DNA of 17,870 nt. It comes from Cytophagales bacterium. GTDB lineage: Bacteria; Bacteroidota; Bacteroidia; Cytophagales; Cyclobacteriaceae. The notes beneath the pieces are model-generated. The model saw nothing but the letters and a program-made list of their open reading frames with translations, was not told the origin of the DNA and ran no database searches. This document shows positions 8,750 to 16,825 of this stretch, in pieces. The first letter of the stretch is position 1. Every line of letters starts with the position of its first letter. Position numbers and translations under genes: made by a program. The stretch spans positions 1-17,870 of the forward strand of contig JAJCYL010000019.1 of NCBI GenBank assembly GCA_029262955.1, written 5' to 3'.

Positions 8750-10062
8750 AAGGACTCGCACTTATATCGACTTTGATTCTCGCAATAGGTTGTCAACCTG
8801 AATACAATATTGGCAAACTCAATGAGTTCTCAGAATTCCAGTTGTCGAAATGGAACCGTAAACTATCCGATGTAATCATTGCCGATATTTTCACACCTCC
8901 TGTTGCCAGTCGAATTTATGCATACCCAAACATTGCGGCATACGAAGCAATGAAATTCCTCGATCGAGAAAAAAAGTCACTGTCTGATAAACTCAATGGC
9001 TTCGAAACAGGTCCGGCTCCAGATGCTGAAGGCGAGTACTATTTGCCATTATCTGGAATTATCGCATTTACTACTGTTGCACAACAGTTGGTTTATAATG
9101 GCCCCAGAATCGATGAATTAGAGGCCAAATACCTGGAAGATATTAGAAGTGTCGGCATTAGTTCTTCAGTTTATCAAAGATCAGTTGACTTTGGTAGAGA
9201 AGTTGGTCAGCACATTTTGGAGTGGGCAACCAGGGATGGTTATAACGAAAGAACCGCCAATATTGGTTACATGGTAAATGATGATCCCGGACGCTGGAGA
9301 CCTACACCGCCTGATTATGCGGAGAGTATCGAACCTTATTGGAATACGATTAGACCATTTGTCATTGATTCAGCGAATCAATTTAATCCCGGAGTACCTA
9401 CAAAGTTTGATACCATACCCGGCTCAGAATTCCATAAGGGTACTTTGGAAGTCTATGAGGTGGTAAAATCAATAGATGAAGAGAAGCTTCAAATAGCCAA
9501 GTTCTGGGATTGTAACCCCAACATCTCTTACACCCAGGGGCACGTCATGTACTTTCATCAGCAGATATCACCAGGAGGTCATTGGATACACATTACATGC
9601 CAGGTGATTGAAGCAGAAGAACTGACCGAACTTGAATCAGCCGAGTCCATGGCCAAAGTTGCCATAACCATTGCTGACGCTTTTATCAGTTGTTGGGATG
9701 AGAAGTACAGGAGCAGTTTGGTTCGTCCGGAAACTTATATCAATCGATATATTGACAAGGATTGGATGCCCATTTTACAAACACCGGCATTCCCGGAGCA
9801 TACCAGTGGTCATAGTGTTGCCTCGGCCAGTGCAGCAACCATGTTGACACATTTGTTTGGGGAAAACTATTCTTTCGCGGATTCAACCGAGGTGCCTTTT
9901 GGGCTTCCTATTAGAAAATTCGAGTCTTTCAAAGCTGCCTCCGAGGAAGCGGCTATCAGTCGGCTATATGGAGGTATTCATTACATGCCGGCAATTGAAA
10001 ACGGAGTTATTCAAGGTCGAAATATTGGTCAATTTATTGTGAGTCAATTTCAAAGAAAATAG
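8746..10062 (+). CDS. Vanadium-dependent haloperoxidase-like PAP2-superfamily lipoprotein
   Basis: Membrane-anchored enzyme of 438 aa. The short signal peptide has lipobox AIGC (Cys16). The vanadate/phosphate pocket shared by vanadium haloperoxidases and PAP2 acid phosphatases is complete: K320-x6-R327-P, S354-G355-H356, and S405-R406-x5-H412. The residues after the last His (HYMPA, then GRNIG) and the mostly helical 438-aa length look more like bacterial vanadium-haloperoxidase homologues than short PAP2 phosphatases. Known family members oxidise halides with hydrogen peroxide or hydrolyse phosphate esters; the sequence alone does not say which applies here. The start overlaps the stop of the second propeller gene (ATGA), and the next gene begins 1 bp after its stop, so it belongs to the operon. 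Pairing with propeller lipoproteins suggests a shared job at the cell surface or in the periplasm, but this is inference. Confidence 0.88.
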   Translation: MKGLALISTLILAIGCQPEYNIGKLNEFSEFQLSKWNRKLSDVIIADIFTPPVASRIYAYPNIAAYEAMKFLDREKKSLSDKLNGFETGPAPDAEGEYYLPLSGIIAFTTVAQQLVYNGPRIDELEAKYLEDIRSVGISSSVYQRSVDFGREVGQHILEWATRDGYNERTANIGYMVNDDPGRWRPTPPDYAESIEPYWNTIRPFVIDSANQFNPGVPTKFDTIPGSEFHKGTLEVYEVVKSIDEEKLQIAKFWDCNPNISYTQGHVMYFHQQISPGGHWIHITCQVIEAEELTELESAESMAKVAITIADAFISCWDEKYRSSLVRPETYINRYIDKDWMPILQTPAFPEHTSGHSVASASAATMLTHLFGENYSFADSTEVPFGLPIRKFESFKAASEEAAISRLYGGIHYMPAIENGVIQGRNIGQFIVSQFQRK

Positions 10063-10063
10063 A

Positions 10064-11902
10064 ATGAGAGTAATGATTATTTGTATCTATAGTTTGATAG
10101 GATTTTTGTTCGTCATCAATGCGAACGCTCAGGAGATAATCTCAATTCCAACTCAAAATATTGAAATAGAAGTTGTCCGGGATGTAAACGAATGGGAATT
10201 AAGTTGGTCAGTTAAGCAATTAGAAAAAGACCTTGTTCAACTTGATTTAGCGTTTAAAGGCTCCAAACCCATTTCTCCCTCAAAAGTTCTTCTTAAATGG
10301 AAAACAACTGCGTATGGCATTGCTGGTATATGGCATCCGGTATTGGGAACAAATAAAAGTATTAAACCTGATTGGGCAGGAGATATGATCAAATCACGTG
10401 CTGCTGTGAATGCGCCTGTATTTAGCTATTTCGCCCATGATGACAGTAACCTACTTACTGTCGCCTCATCGGAAGGGGTCAATACTGTGAGCATGCATGG
10501 TTCAATTCGAGAAGAGGACGCACAATTGCATAGCAGATTAAGCTTGTTTACCGAGTCAATGCCAGCGATGACAAGCTATAAAACCAGCGTCTTAATCGAT
10601 GCCCGAAGTATTTCATTTGATCAGACGCTACAGAGGGTTGCAAAATGGTGGGAATCCTTTGAAGGTCTAAAGCCTGCTTCAGTTCCTGATTTGGCCAGAT
10701 ATCCGATGTACTCGACTTGGTATTCCTATCATCAGTCTATTGTGACAGAAGAACTAATAGCGGAGTGTGAGAAATCTTATCAATTGGGTTACAGGACAAT
10801 AATAGTCGATGACGGTTGGCAGACTTTGGATGGCAATAGAGGTTATGCCTTCACTGGCGACTGGAAGCCAGACAGGATTCCCGATATGGCCGGTTTTGTA
10901 GATGATGTGCACAAGACTGGTATGAAATTCATGCTTTGGTATTCTGTGCCATTCGTTGGGATAAAATCAGAAGCCTATGAAAGGTTTAAGGGTAAGTTTT
11001 TATTTGAACGAACGGGCTTGGACGCTTTTGTATTGGATCCACGTTATCCCGAAGTACGTCAATACTTAATTGACATCTACAAGAATGCCCTGACTGAATG
11101 GGATCTTGACGGATTCAAGTTGGACTTCATCGATGACTTTCATGCAGTCGATGACACAGAATTGACTTTGGATGACGGTCGAGATTTTGCTTCAGTTAAT
11201 GAAGCGGTGGATCGTATGATGACCGACATTATCAAAGAGTTAAAAGCGCTTGATCCTGATGTTTTGATCGAATTCAGGCAGAGGTACATAGGACCAGCGA
11301 TGAGAAAATATGGTAATATGTTCAGGGCAGCTGATTGTCCTAATGACGCCGTGACTAACAGGGTTAGAATTACGGATTTAAGACTTATTAGTGGAAATAC
11401 TGCGGTTCACTCAGATATGTTAATGTGGGATAAAAATGAACCTGTCGAAACTGCGGCTCTGCAACTATTAAATATCATGTTTAGTGTGCCTCAACTCTCT
11501 GTCAGGCTTGATGATATTCCGGAGGATCACTTAAAAATGGTCGCATTTTATACAGATTACTGGAATAAGAATAAGGAAGTTTTGTTGGATGGAAAATTTA
11601 GTGCCATTCAACCACTGGCGAGCTATCCGATTATTTCTTCTACCCATAACGACCACCAAATTGTGGGACTCTACGGAGATCGTTGGGTTGATCTAAAGAA
11701 TTTAACCAACCAGGTTGATATAATTAATGGCAAAACATCATCAGACGTACTCTTGAAAGTAACCTCGGGCGAGAGGAAATACGAATCCGTAGTGTACAAT
11801 AGCGTTGGTGAAGTTGTGTCTTCCAGGAGTGTCCTTCTCAAGGAAGGGATAAATGGTTTCACAGTTCCACCATCTGGATTACTAACCTTAAATGCTAAAT
11901 GA
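10064..11902 (+). CDS. Exported GH36-type alpha-galactosidase-like glycoside hydrolase
   Basis: Predicted retaining alpha-galactosidase (clan GH-D) of 612 aa, probably periplasmic. The signal peptide ends NANAQE, with AxA-type cleavage after about residue 22 and no lipobox. After an N-terminal beta domain (about 25-210), a TIM barrel begins near YSTWYSYH. Motifs seen are VDDGWQ, TGDW, MKFMLWYSVPF, DPRYPEVRQY and DGFKLDFIDDF, where D354 fits the GH36 nucleophile in the KxD motif. The acid/base is probably D424 or D428 in RAADCPND; the usual RxxxD spacing is not obvious, so I leave this open. A beta domain follows at the C-terminus. It starts 1 bp after the haloperoxidase-like gene and overlaps the longest sulfatase reading by 11 bp. 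A close paralogue without a signal peptide lies at 13457-15247. Activity on alpha-galactosides is supported by the galactokinase downstream; alpha-N-acetylgalactosaminidase activity is an alternative. Confidence 0.88.
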   Translation: MRVMIICIYSLIGFLFVINANAQEIISIPTQNIEIEVVRDVNEWELSWSVKQLEKDLVQLDLAFKGSKPISPSKVLLKWKTTAYGIAGIWHPVLGTNKSIKPDWAGDMIKSRAAVNAPVFSYFAHDDSNLLTVASSEGVNTVSMHGSIREEDAQLHSRLSLFTESMPAMTSYKTSVLIDARSISFDQTLQRVAKWWESFEGLKPASVPDLARYPMYSTWYSYHQSIVTEELIAECEKSYQLGYRTIIVDDGWQTLDGNRGYAFTGDWKPDRIPDMAGFVDDVHKTGMKFMLWYSVPFVGIKSEAYERFKGKFLFERTGLDAFVLDPRYPEVRQYLIDIYKNALTEWDLDGFKLDFIDDFHAVDDTELTLDDGRDFASVNEAVDRMMTDIIKELKALDPDVLIEFRQRYIGPAMRKYGNMFRAADCPNDAVTNRVRITDLRLISGNTAVHSDMLMWDKNEPVETAALQLLNIMFSVPQLSVRLDDIPEDHLKMVAFYTDYWNKNKEVLLDGKFSAIQPLASYPIISSTHNDHQIVGLYGDRWVDLKNLTNQVDIINGKTSSDVLLKVTSGERKYESVVYNSVGEVVSSRSVLLKEGINGFTVPPSGLLTLNAK

Positions 11903-11930
11903 TACGATCATGATCAAAAACGATTTAACC

Positions 11931-13421
11931 ATGAGAATTAATAGCAAAATCAAGGCGTTGGTTGCCAGATTACCAGCATTCCATCGGGTGTTGACCTTAC
12001 TCGTATTTGTTATTGTTCTGTCTTCTTGTCAACAGGATTTGGAAACTGCATCACGTCCGAATATTCTTTGGTTTTATGTGGAAGACATCTCTCCGAATTT
12101 GAGTTGTTACGGGGACGATAACGTGAATACACCAAACATAGATGAGCTGGCCAGTAATGGTGTGAAATTTACCAATACGATTATGCCTGCAGCTGTTTGT
12201 TCACCAACCCGATCAGCGATCATTACGGGGGCGATGCAAACGACGCTAGGAACCCATAACCATCATAGTTCAAGAACCGTTGCATCGGCTATTGAACTAC
12301 CCGAAGCGGTAAGAACTTTACCAGAACTGTTTAGGGATCAGGGCTATTTTACTTTCAACCAAGGCAAAGACGATTACAATTTCGTCTATAACCGAGACAG
12401 TCTTTATTCCGGAAAATTTAGAGATAATGGAATGTACGGCTTGGTGGGTGAAGAAATTGACTGGACTTTAAAATCAGACAATCAACCCTATTTTGGTCAG
12501 ATTCAATTTCACGGAAACAAACATATATATAGAGAGACCTTCCAGGATGAAGTAGTGAGGCAGATCAATCCTGATGAAATGGTCCTGCCCGACTATTACC
12601 CACAGGCTGATTTTATGAAAGAAGAATGGGCATCTTACCTGGAGTCAGTCGAATTAACAGACAAGAATGTTGGAGATGTAATGATGAAGCTGAGTGCGGG
12701 AGGATTATTGGATAATACCTATGTTTTTTTCTTTTCGGACCATGGTATGAGGTTGTGGCGTCACAAGCAATTTTTATATGAGACTGGTTTAAAGGTTCCG
12801 TTCATTTTGGCTTATTACGGGGAGAACGGCAAAATCCAAAAGGGGACAACCAATACAGATCTAATTAGCGGTCTGGATATAGGAACCACTTCACTTGGAT
12901 TAGCCAACATCGAGATACCCAACTATACGGAAGGAAAAGATTTTTTAGCAAAAGAGTATCAGCCGCGTGAATTTGTGGTATCAGCCCGAGATAGATGCGA
13001 TTTCACTATTGATCGGATTAGGTCGGTTCGTACCAGCAAGTTTAAGTATATCAAGAATTTCAAAACAGATCGTCCCTATATGCAGCCTAATTATCGTGAT
13101 GATTGGGACATCACTAAAAAGATTCGGCAAATGTATGCAGATGGTGAGCTTAATGAATTGCAATCACGCTTCTGGTCAAATGAGAGACCAGCTGAGGAGC
13201 TTTACAATCTGGATGACGATCCTGATGAAATCGAGAATCTGGTAACTAATCTCAATTACCGCGAAGAATTGGAGAGACATCGTAAAATCTTGGAGGACTG
13301 GATATTGCAAACAGACGATAAGGGCCAGTATCCTGAAAACATTGAGGGTTTGAGGTTCATGTATGAGATCTGGGGCGAAAAATGTGTGAACCCGGAATAC
13401 GATGTGCTCAAGGGAAGTTAA
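11931..13421 (+). CDS. Lipoprotein sulfatase (family S1, Cys-type formylglycine site)
   Basis: Hydrolyses sulfate esters, probably on a glycan, outside the cytoplasm. The frame is open from an ATG at 11892, which overlaps the previous gene; ATGs at 11910 and 11931 also exist. I favour 11931 because it gives a normal basic-hydrophobic signal peptide with lipobox LSSC (Cys33) followed by QQD. The sulfatase signature CSPTR is present (C90 from this start, C103 from the longest one); its Cys must be converted to formylglycine by an anaerobic or aerobic maturase that is not in this window. Metal-binding motifs are VEDIS near the N-terminus (Glu where many sulfatases have Asp) and SDHG (D270 from this start). 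The tail EELYNLDDDPDEIENL is typical of S1 enzymes, and the protein looks complete at about 496 aa. Neighbouring GH36 genes and galactokinase suggest a sulfated galactose-containing substrate, but the sulfate position cannot be told. Confidence 0.92.
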   Translation: MRINSKIKALVARLPAFHRVLTLLVFVIVLSSCQQDLETASRPNILWFYVEDISPNLSCYGDDNVNTPNIDELASNGVKFTNTIMPAAVCSPTRSAIITGAMQTTLGTHNHHSSRTVASAIELPEAVRTLPELFRDQGYFTFNQGKDDYNFVYNRDSLYSGKFRDNGMYGLVGEEIDWTLKSDNQPYFGQIQFHGNKHIYRETFQDEVVRQINPDEMVLPDYYPQADFMKEEWASYLESVELTDKNVGDVMMKLSAGGLLDNTYVFFFSDHGMRLWRHKQFLYETGLKVPFILAYYGENGKIQKGTTNTDLISGLDIGTTSLGLANIEIPNYTEGKDFLAKEYQPREFVVSARDRCDFTIDRIRSVRTSKFKYIKNFKTDRPYMQPNYRDDWDITKKIRQMYADGELNELQSRFWSNERPAEELYNLDDDPDEIENLVTNLNYREELERHRKILEDWILQTDDKGQYPENIEGLRFMYEIWGEKCVNPEYDVLKGS

Positions 13422-13456
13422 AGAAGGTTCTCATTGAGTATTGAATTTGAATTTAT

Positions 13457-15247
13457 ATGACCATACCTACTTTAAATCTTAAAAGACCGCTTGATCAAAT
13501 AAGCGTAGATAGTATATCTATTGAGTCATCAAATGAACTCGAAATTCATCTTGAACAATTGTACAAGAAGGATGGGCTTTTGATTCTAAAATTGAACATC
13601 AGCTCGGATGCTCCTCAATCACCCCAACCAGTTTCGTTAAAATGGAAAATTCCAGCGCATAATGTTAAAGGAGTTTGGCACTCATCATCTTTATATGAAA
13701 AAAGACTAAAAGCTGATTGGGAATTAACTCCGTATGAATCCAGAGTCTCGGTAAACAGCCCTGTTTTATGTTTGTTTGGGCATGATGACTCCAACTGTTT
13801 CACTTTCGCCAGTTCAGATGCGGTTCATGCCTTGAATTTTGACGCCAAACTTCGTGAAGAGGATAGCTTTATATACTGTCACATCACCTTTTTTGAAGAA
13901 CCACATTCGAAAATTTTAGAGTACAGTTGTGAATTAAGATTTGATTCGAGACCCGTGATGTACAACAAAGCTTTGAATGATGTCTCTAAATGGTGGGAGG
14001 ATCATGATGATCTGCGGCCAACACTGGTTCCTTCCTCTGCATTTTTACCGGTTTATTCTACCTGGTACTCCTATCATCAGGACTTATCAGTAGAAAAATT
14101 ATTAGGGGAATGTAAGCTGGCTCGGGATATGGGTTATGGAACAATCATCATCGATGATGGTTGGCAAACAATTGACAACAATAGAGGCTACGATTATACT
14201 GGTGATTGGCAGGCGGTCCGAATTAAAGACATGAGTTCTTTCGTAGCTCAGGTCCATGACCTGGGTATGAAATTCCTTGTGTGGTATTCGGTGCCTTTTT
14301 GTGGTAAGAAATCAAGGGCATATCAAAAGTTCAAGGGAAAGTTTTTGACAGAAAATCATAGGTGGGCACCAGTCTTTGATCCGAGATACCCGGAAGTGCG
14401 TCAATATTTGATCGGTGTATATGCATCGGCACTCAAGGAGTGGAACCTGGACGGATTTAAGCTTGATTTTATAGATGATTTCAAGGCTTATCCAGAAACA
14501 GTTTTGACAGCAGAAAATGGCAGAGATTATGCTTCTGTCAATGAAGCTACAGATAAGTTATTAGAGGGCGTGATCGCTGAACTCAAAAGTATTAAAGCTG
14601 ACGTATTGATTGAGTTCCGACAAAATTATGTAGGACCGGCAATGCGAAAATACGGGAATATGTTTAGGGCATTTGATTGTCCAAATGATAGCCAGACCAA
14701 CCGGATTCGAACAACTGATGTGAGGTTGCTTGCTGGCAATTCTGCAGTTCATTCAGATATGTTTACCTGGCACTATGATGAGCCCGTTGAAGTTGCTGCT
14801 CTTCAATTTTTAAACGTTTTATTCACCGTTCCGCAAGTTTCGGTTAGGCTGGATGAATTGAACAGTGACCATCGCAGAATGCTAAAATTCTTAACAACTT
14901 ATTGGGTTAAGAACAAAGACGTTCTCCAGAGTAGTTGCTTTCATCCATCCAGACCACAAGCTAATTATCCGGTCTTGAGAGGTGAGACCGAAAATAAATG
15001 TATCATATCTGTTTATGAGGACTACTTTGTAAAAGTATCTGGCCACACTGATATTGATATAGTTAATGCCAAGCTCAGTAATAACGTGGTGGTTATGATA
15101 GCAGGGGAGGATGAGAATTATGACGCTACCATCTACAATTGTTTGGGTGATCCAATTAGGAAAGAGCCTATAACACTTTCAACTAAAGCTCAGGTAATAA
15201 ATATTCCAAGTTCTGGTATAGCACAGCTAAAATTGAAATCGGGATAA
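13457..15247 (+). CDS. GH36-type alpha-galactosidase-like glycoside hydrolase without signal peptide
   Basis: Paralogue of the exported enzyme at 10064-11902, roughly 60% identical across the barrel by eye, 596 aa. Its N-terminus (MTIPTLNLKRPLDQ) is polar, with no signal peptide. An in-frame TGA at 13448, three codons before the ATG, rules out a longer N-terminus, so the enzyme is probably cytoplasmic. Motifs match the paralogue: IDDGWQ, TGDW, MKFLVWYSVPF, DGFKLDFIDDF with D337 as probable nucleophile, and FDCPND with D407 or D411 as acid/base candidate. It sits 35 bp after the sulfatase and 3 bp before the symporter. This placement suggests it cleaves alpha-galactosides after import by the symporter and passes galactose to the kinase. 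No conversion-like DNA block is shared with its paralogue; conserved residues use different codons. Confidence 0.88.
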   Translation: MTIPTLNLKRPLDQISVDSISIESSNELEIHLEQLYKKDGLLILKLNISSDAPQSPQPVSLKWKIPAHNVKGVWHSSSLYEKRLKADWELTPYESRVSVNSPVLCLFGHDDSNCFTFASSDAVHALNFDAKLREEDSFIYCHITFFEEPHSKILEYSCELRFDSRPVMYNKALNDVSKWWEDHDDLRPTLVPSSAFLPVYSTWYSYHQDLSVEKLLGECKLARDMGYGTIIIDDGWQTIDNNRGYDYTGDWQAVRIKDMSSFVAQVHDLGMKFLVWYSVPFCGKKSRAYQKFKGKFLTENHRWAPVFDPRYPEVRQYLIGVYASALKEWNLDGFKLDFIDDFKAYPETVLTAENGRDYASVNEATDKLLEGVIAELKSIKADVLIEFRQNYVGPAMRKYGNMFRAFDCPNDSQTNRIRTTDVRLLAGNSAVHSDMFTWHYDEPVEVAALQFLNVLFTVPQVSVRLDELNSDHRRMLKFLTTYWVKNKDVLQSSCFHPSRPQANYPVLRGETENKCIISVYEDYFVKVSGHTDIDIVNAKLSNNVVVMIAGEDENYDATIYNCLGDPIRKEPITLSTKAQVINIPSSGIAQLKLKSG

Positions 15248-15250
15248 ATT

Positions 15251-16822
15251 ATGGAGAATGCAATCGGTACAATTGATATAGTAGTAATAGCGATATACTT
15301 TGTTGTAGTTTTTGCTATTGGTATTGGGGTAGCCCTGAAGACCAAAAGTTCTGATGACCTTTTTTTAGGAGGAAGGTCACTAACCTGGGGGTTTATCGGT
15401 CTTTCTCTTTTTGCTTCCAACATTTCTACCTCTACTATTATGGGCTTGTCCGGTGCTGCCTACAATTCCGGGATAGCTCAGTCCATGTATGAGTGGATGT
15501 CTGGCATTCCCCTGATTATTGCGGCCATTGTTTTTGTGCCCCTTTATTTGAAATCAAAGATTACCACCATTCCGGAGTTTTTGATGCTTCGCTATGACAG
15601 GAGATCACAGGTGATTTTTTCACTCCTTACCATTTTCGCCAGCATTGTTGTGGAAACTGCCGGAGGTCTTTACGCCGGAGCTATTGTGATGAAGACTTTT
15701 TTCCCTAACCTGGTCATTTGGCAAACAACATTTGTTCTTGCGTTTATAGCTGGTCTATATACCGCATTCGGGGGTCTCAAAGCAGTTGTTTACACTGATG
15801 CCTTACAAGCCTTAATTCTCATTATCGGATGTGGAATCCTGACCTTTATGCTGTTTGAGCGATTGGATTTTTCGTGGGACACGGTTGTTGCTTCGGCTCC
15901 AGCAAATCACTTTTCAGTAGTTCGTCCAATAGATGATCCAAGCCTTCCCTGGCCAGGTATTTTCTTTGGGGTACTCTTACTTGGCTTTTGGTATTGGTCT
16001 ACCAACCAATATATAGTTCAGAGAATTTTAGGAGCTAAGGATTTACAACATGCCAGATGGGGTGTAATACTAGCTGGATTTCTTAAGATTATTCCTCTTT
16101 TCATTATGGTAATACCAGGTGCGATGGCCATTAGCTTATTCCCGGGATTAGAAAACGGAGATATGGTCTTCCCCACAGCTGTGACTAGCGTTTTGCCGGC
16201 TGGCCTTGTAGGACTGGTTATGGCAGGATTAATATCCGCCATAATGAGTAGTGTAGACTCCACGCTGAATTCTTCCTCCACATTGATAGTCATCGACTTT
16301 ATTAAACCGGCCAAGCCAGACCTGACTCCAGCTCAGGTTACCAACTATGGCAGGATTACAACAATAATCTTAATGGTAGTTGCCGCGGGTTGGGCACCTA
16401 TGATTGCTAACTTTGGCGGTATTTGGGCATACCTCCAACAAATGTATGCCATGTTTGTTCCGGCAGTGGTTATTATTTTTTTAGTTGGTGCATTTTACAA
16501 AAAGGGAAATGCGGAAGGCGCCTTTTGGACATTGATTATAGGAACATCTATTGGGATTGGATTTTTCGTGCTGCAACAAATGGGACTCTGGCAATTGCAT
16601 TATACAATTACTGTGGGAGTAACTACCGCAATCTCAGGCCTTATATTTTGGATAGTAAGTTCCAATTCTCAGGCACCATCGGCTGAGGTCGTGGCTAATT
16701 ATACATTTTCAAGTGAATTGGTAAATGAGGACAACCACGGTTTACCATGGTATAAAAATTATATTAATCAGATTTATCTTTTGGCGGCGGTCATATTACT
16801 GGTATTGATCATACTTTGGTAA
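15251..16822 (+). CDS. SGLT-type sodium/sugar symporter (SSS family)
   Basis: Inner-membrane sodium-coupled sugar importer of 523 aa with about 14 hydrophobic helices, the last forming the extreme C-terminus; this is the SGLT layout. Compared from memory with the Vibrio galactose transporter vSGLT, several sugar-contacting positions seem kept: Glu in YEWMSG (E81, vSGLT E88), Asn in NQYIVQR (N252, vSGLT N260), Lys in FLKIIP (K279, vSGLT K294) and Gln in YLQQM (Q396, vSGLT Q428). The position matching vSGLT Q69 is Thr62. The serine-rich stretch SSVDSTLNSSST matches the region forming the Na2 sodium site. The gene follows the cytoplasmic GH36 by 3 bp and precedes galactokinase by 3 bp, so galactose or a small galactoside is the likely cargo. 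It probably works after outer-membrane SusCD uptake. Confidence 0.93.
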   Translation: MENAIGTIDIVVIAIYFVVVFAIGIGVALKTKSSDDLFLGGRSLTWGFIGLSLFASNISTSTIMGLSGAAYNSGIAQSMYEWMSGIPLIIAAIVFVPLYLKSKITTIPEFLMLRYDRRSQVIFSLLTIFASIVVETAGGLYAGAIVMKTFFPNLVIWQTTFVLAFIAGLYTAFGGLKAVVYTDALQALILIIGCGILTFMLFERLDFSWDTVVASAPANHFSVVRPIDDPSLPWPGIFFGVLLLGFWYWSTNQYIVQRILGAKDLQHARWGVILAGFLKIIPLFIMVIPGAMAISLFPGLENGDMVFPTAVTSVLPAGLVGLVMAGLISAIMSSVDSTLNSSSTLIVIDFIKPAKPDLTPAQVTNYGRITTIILMVVAAGWAPMIANFGGIWAYLQQMYAMFVPAVVIIFLVGAFYKKGNAEGAFWTLIIGTSIGIGFFVLQQMGLWQLHYTITVGVTTAISGLIFWIVSSNSQAPSAEVVANYTFSSELVNEDNHGLPWYKNYINQIYLLAAVILLVLIILW

Positions 16823-16825
16823 ACA

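Noticed and set aside
11892..11930. Longest possible sulfatase start at 11892
   Set aside because: It would add a 13-residue polar extension before the signal peptide and overlap the GH36 stop; the ATG at 11931 gives a more normal lipoprotein signal, though 11910 cannot be excluded.
13422..13456. Possible promoter or terminator between the sulfatase and the second GH36 gene
   Set aside because: The 35-bp gap has only a short direct repeat (GAATTTGAATTT) and no hairpin or promoter motif.
16018..16314. 98-codon - strand frame inside the symporter gene
   Set aside because: Antisense shadow of a conserved membrane-protein gene; no family features.
16423..16686. 87-codon + strand frame overlapping the symporter
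   Set aside because: Out of frame with the clear symporter protein and without a plausible domain.
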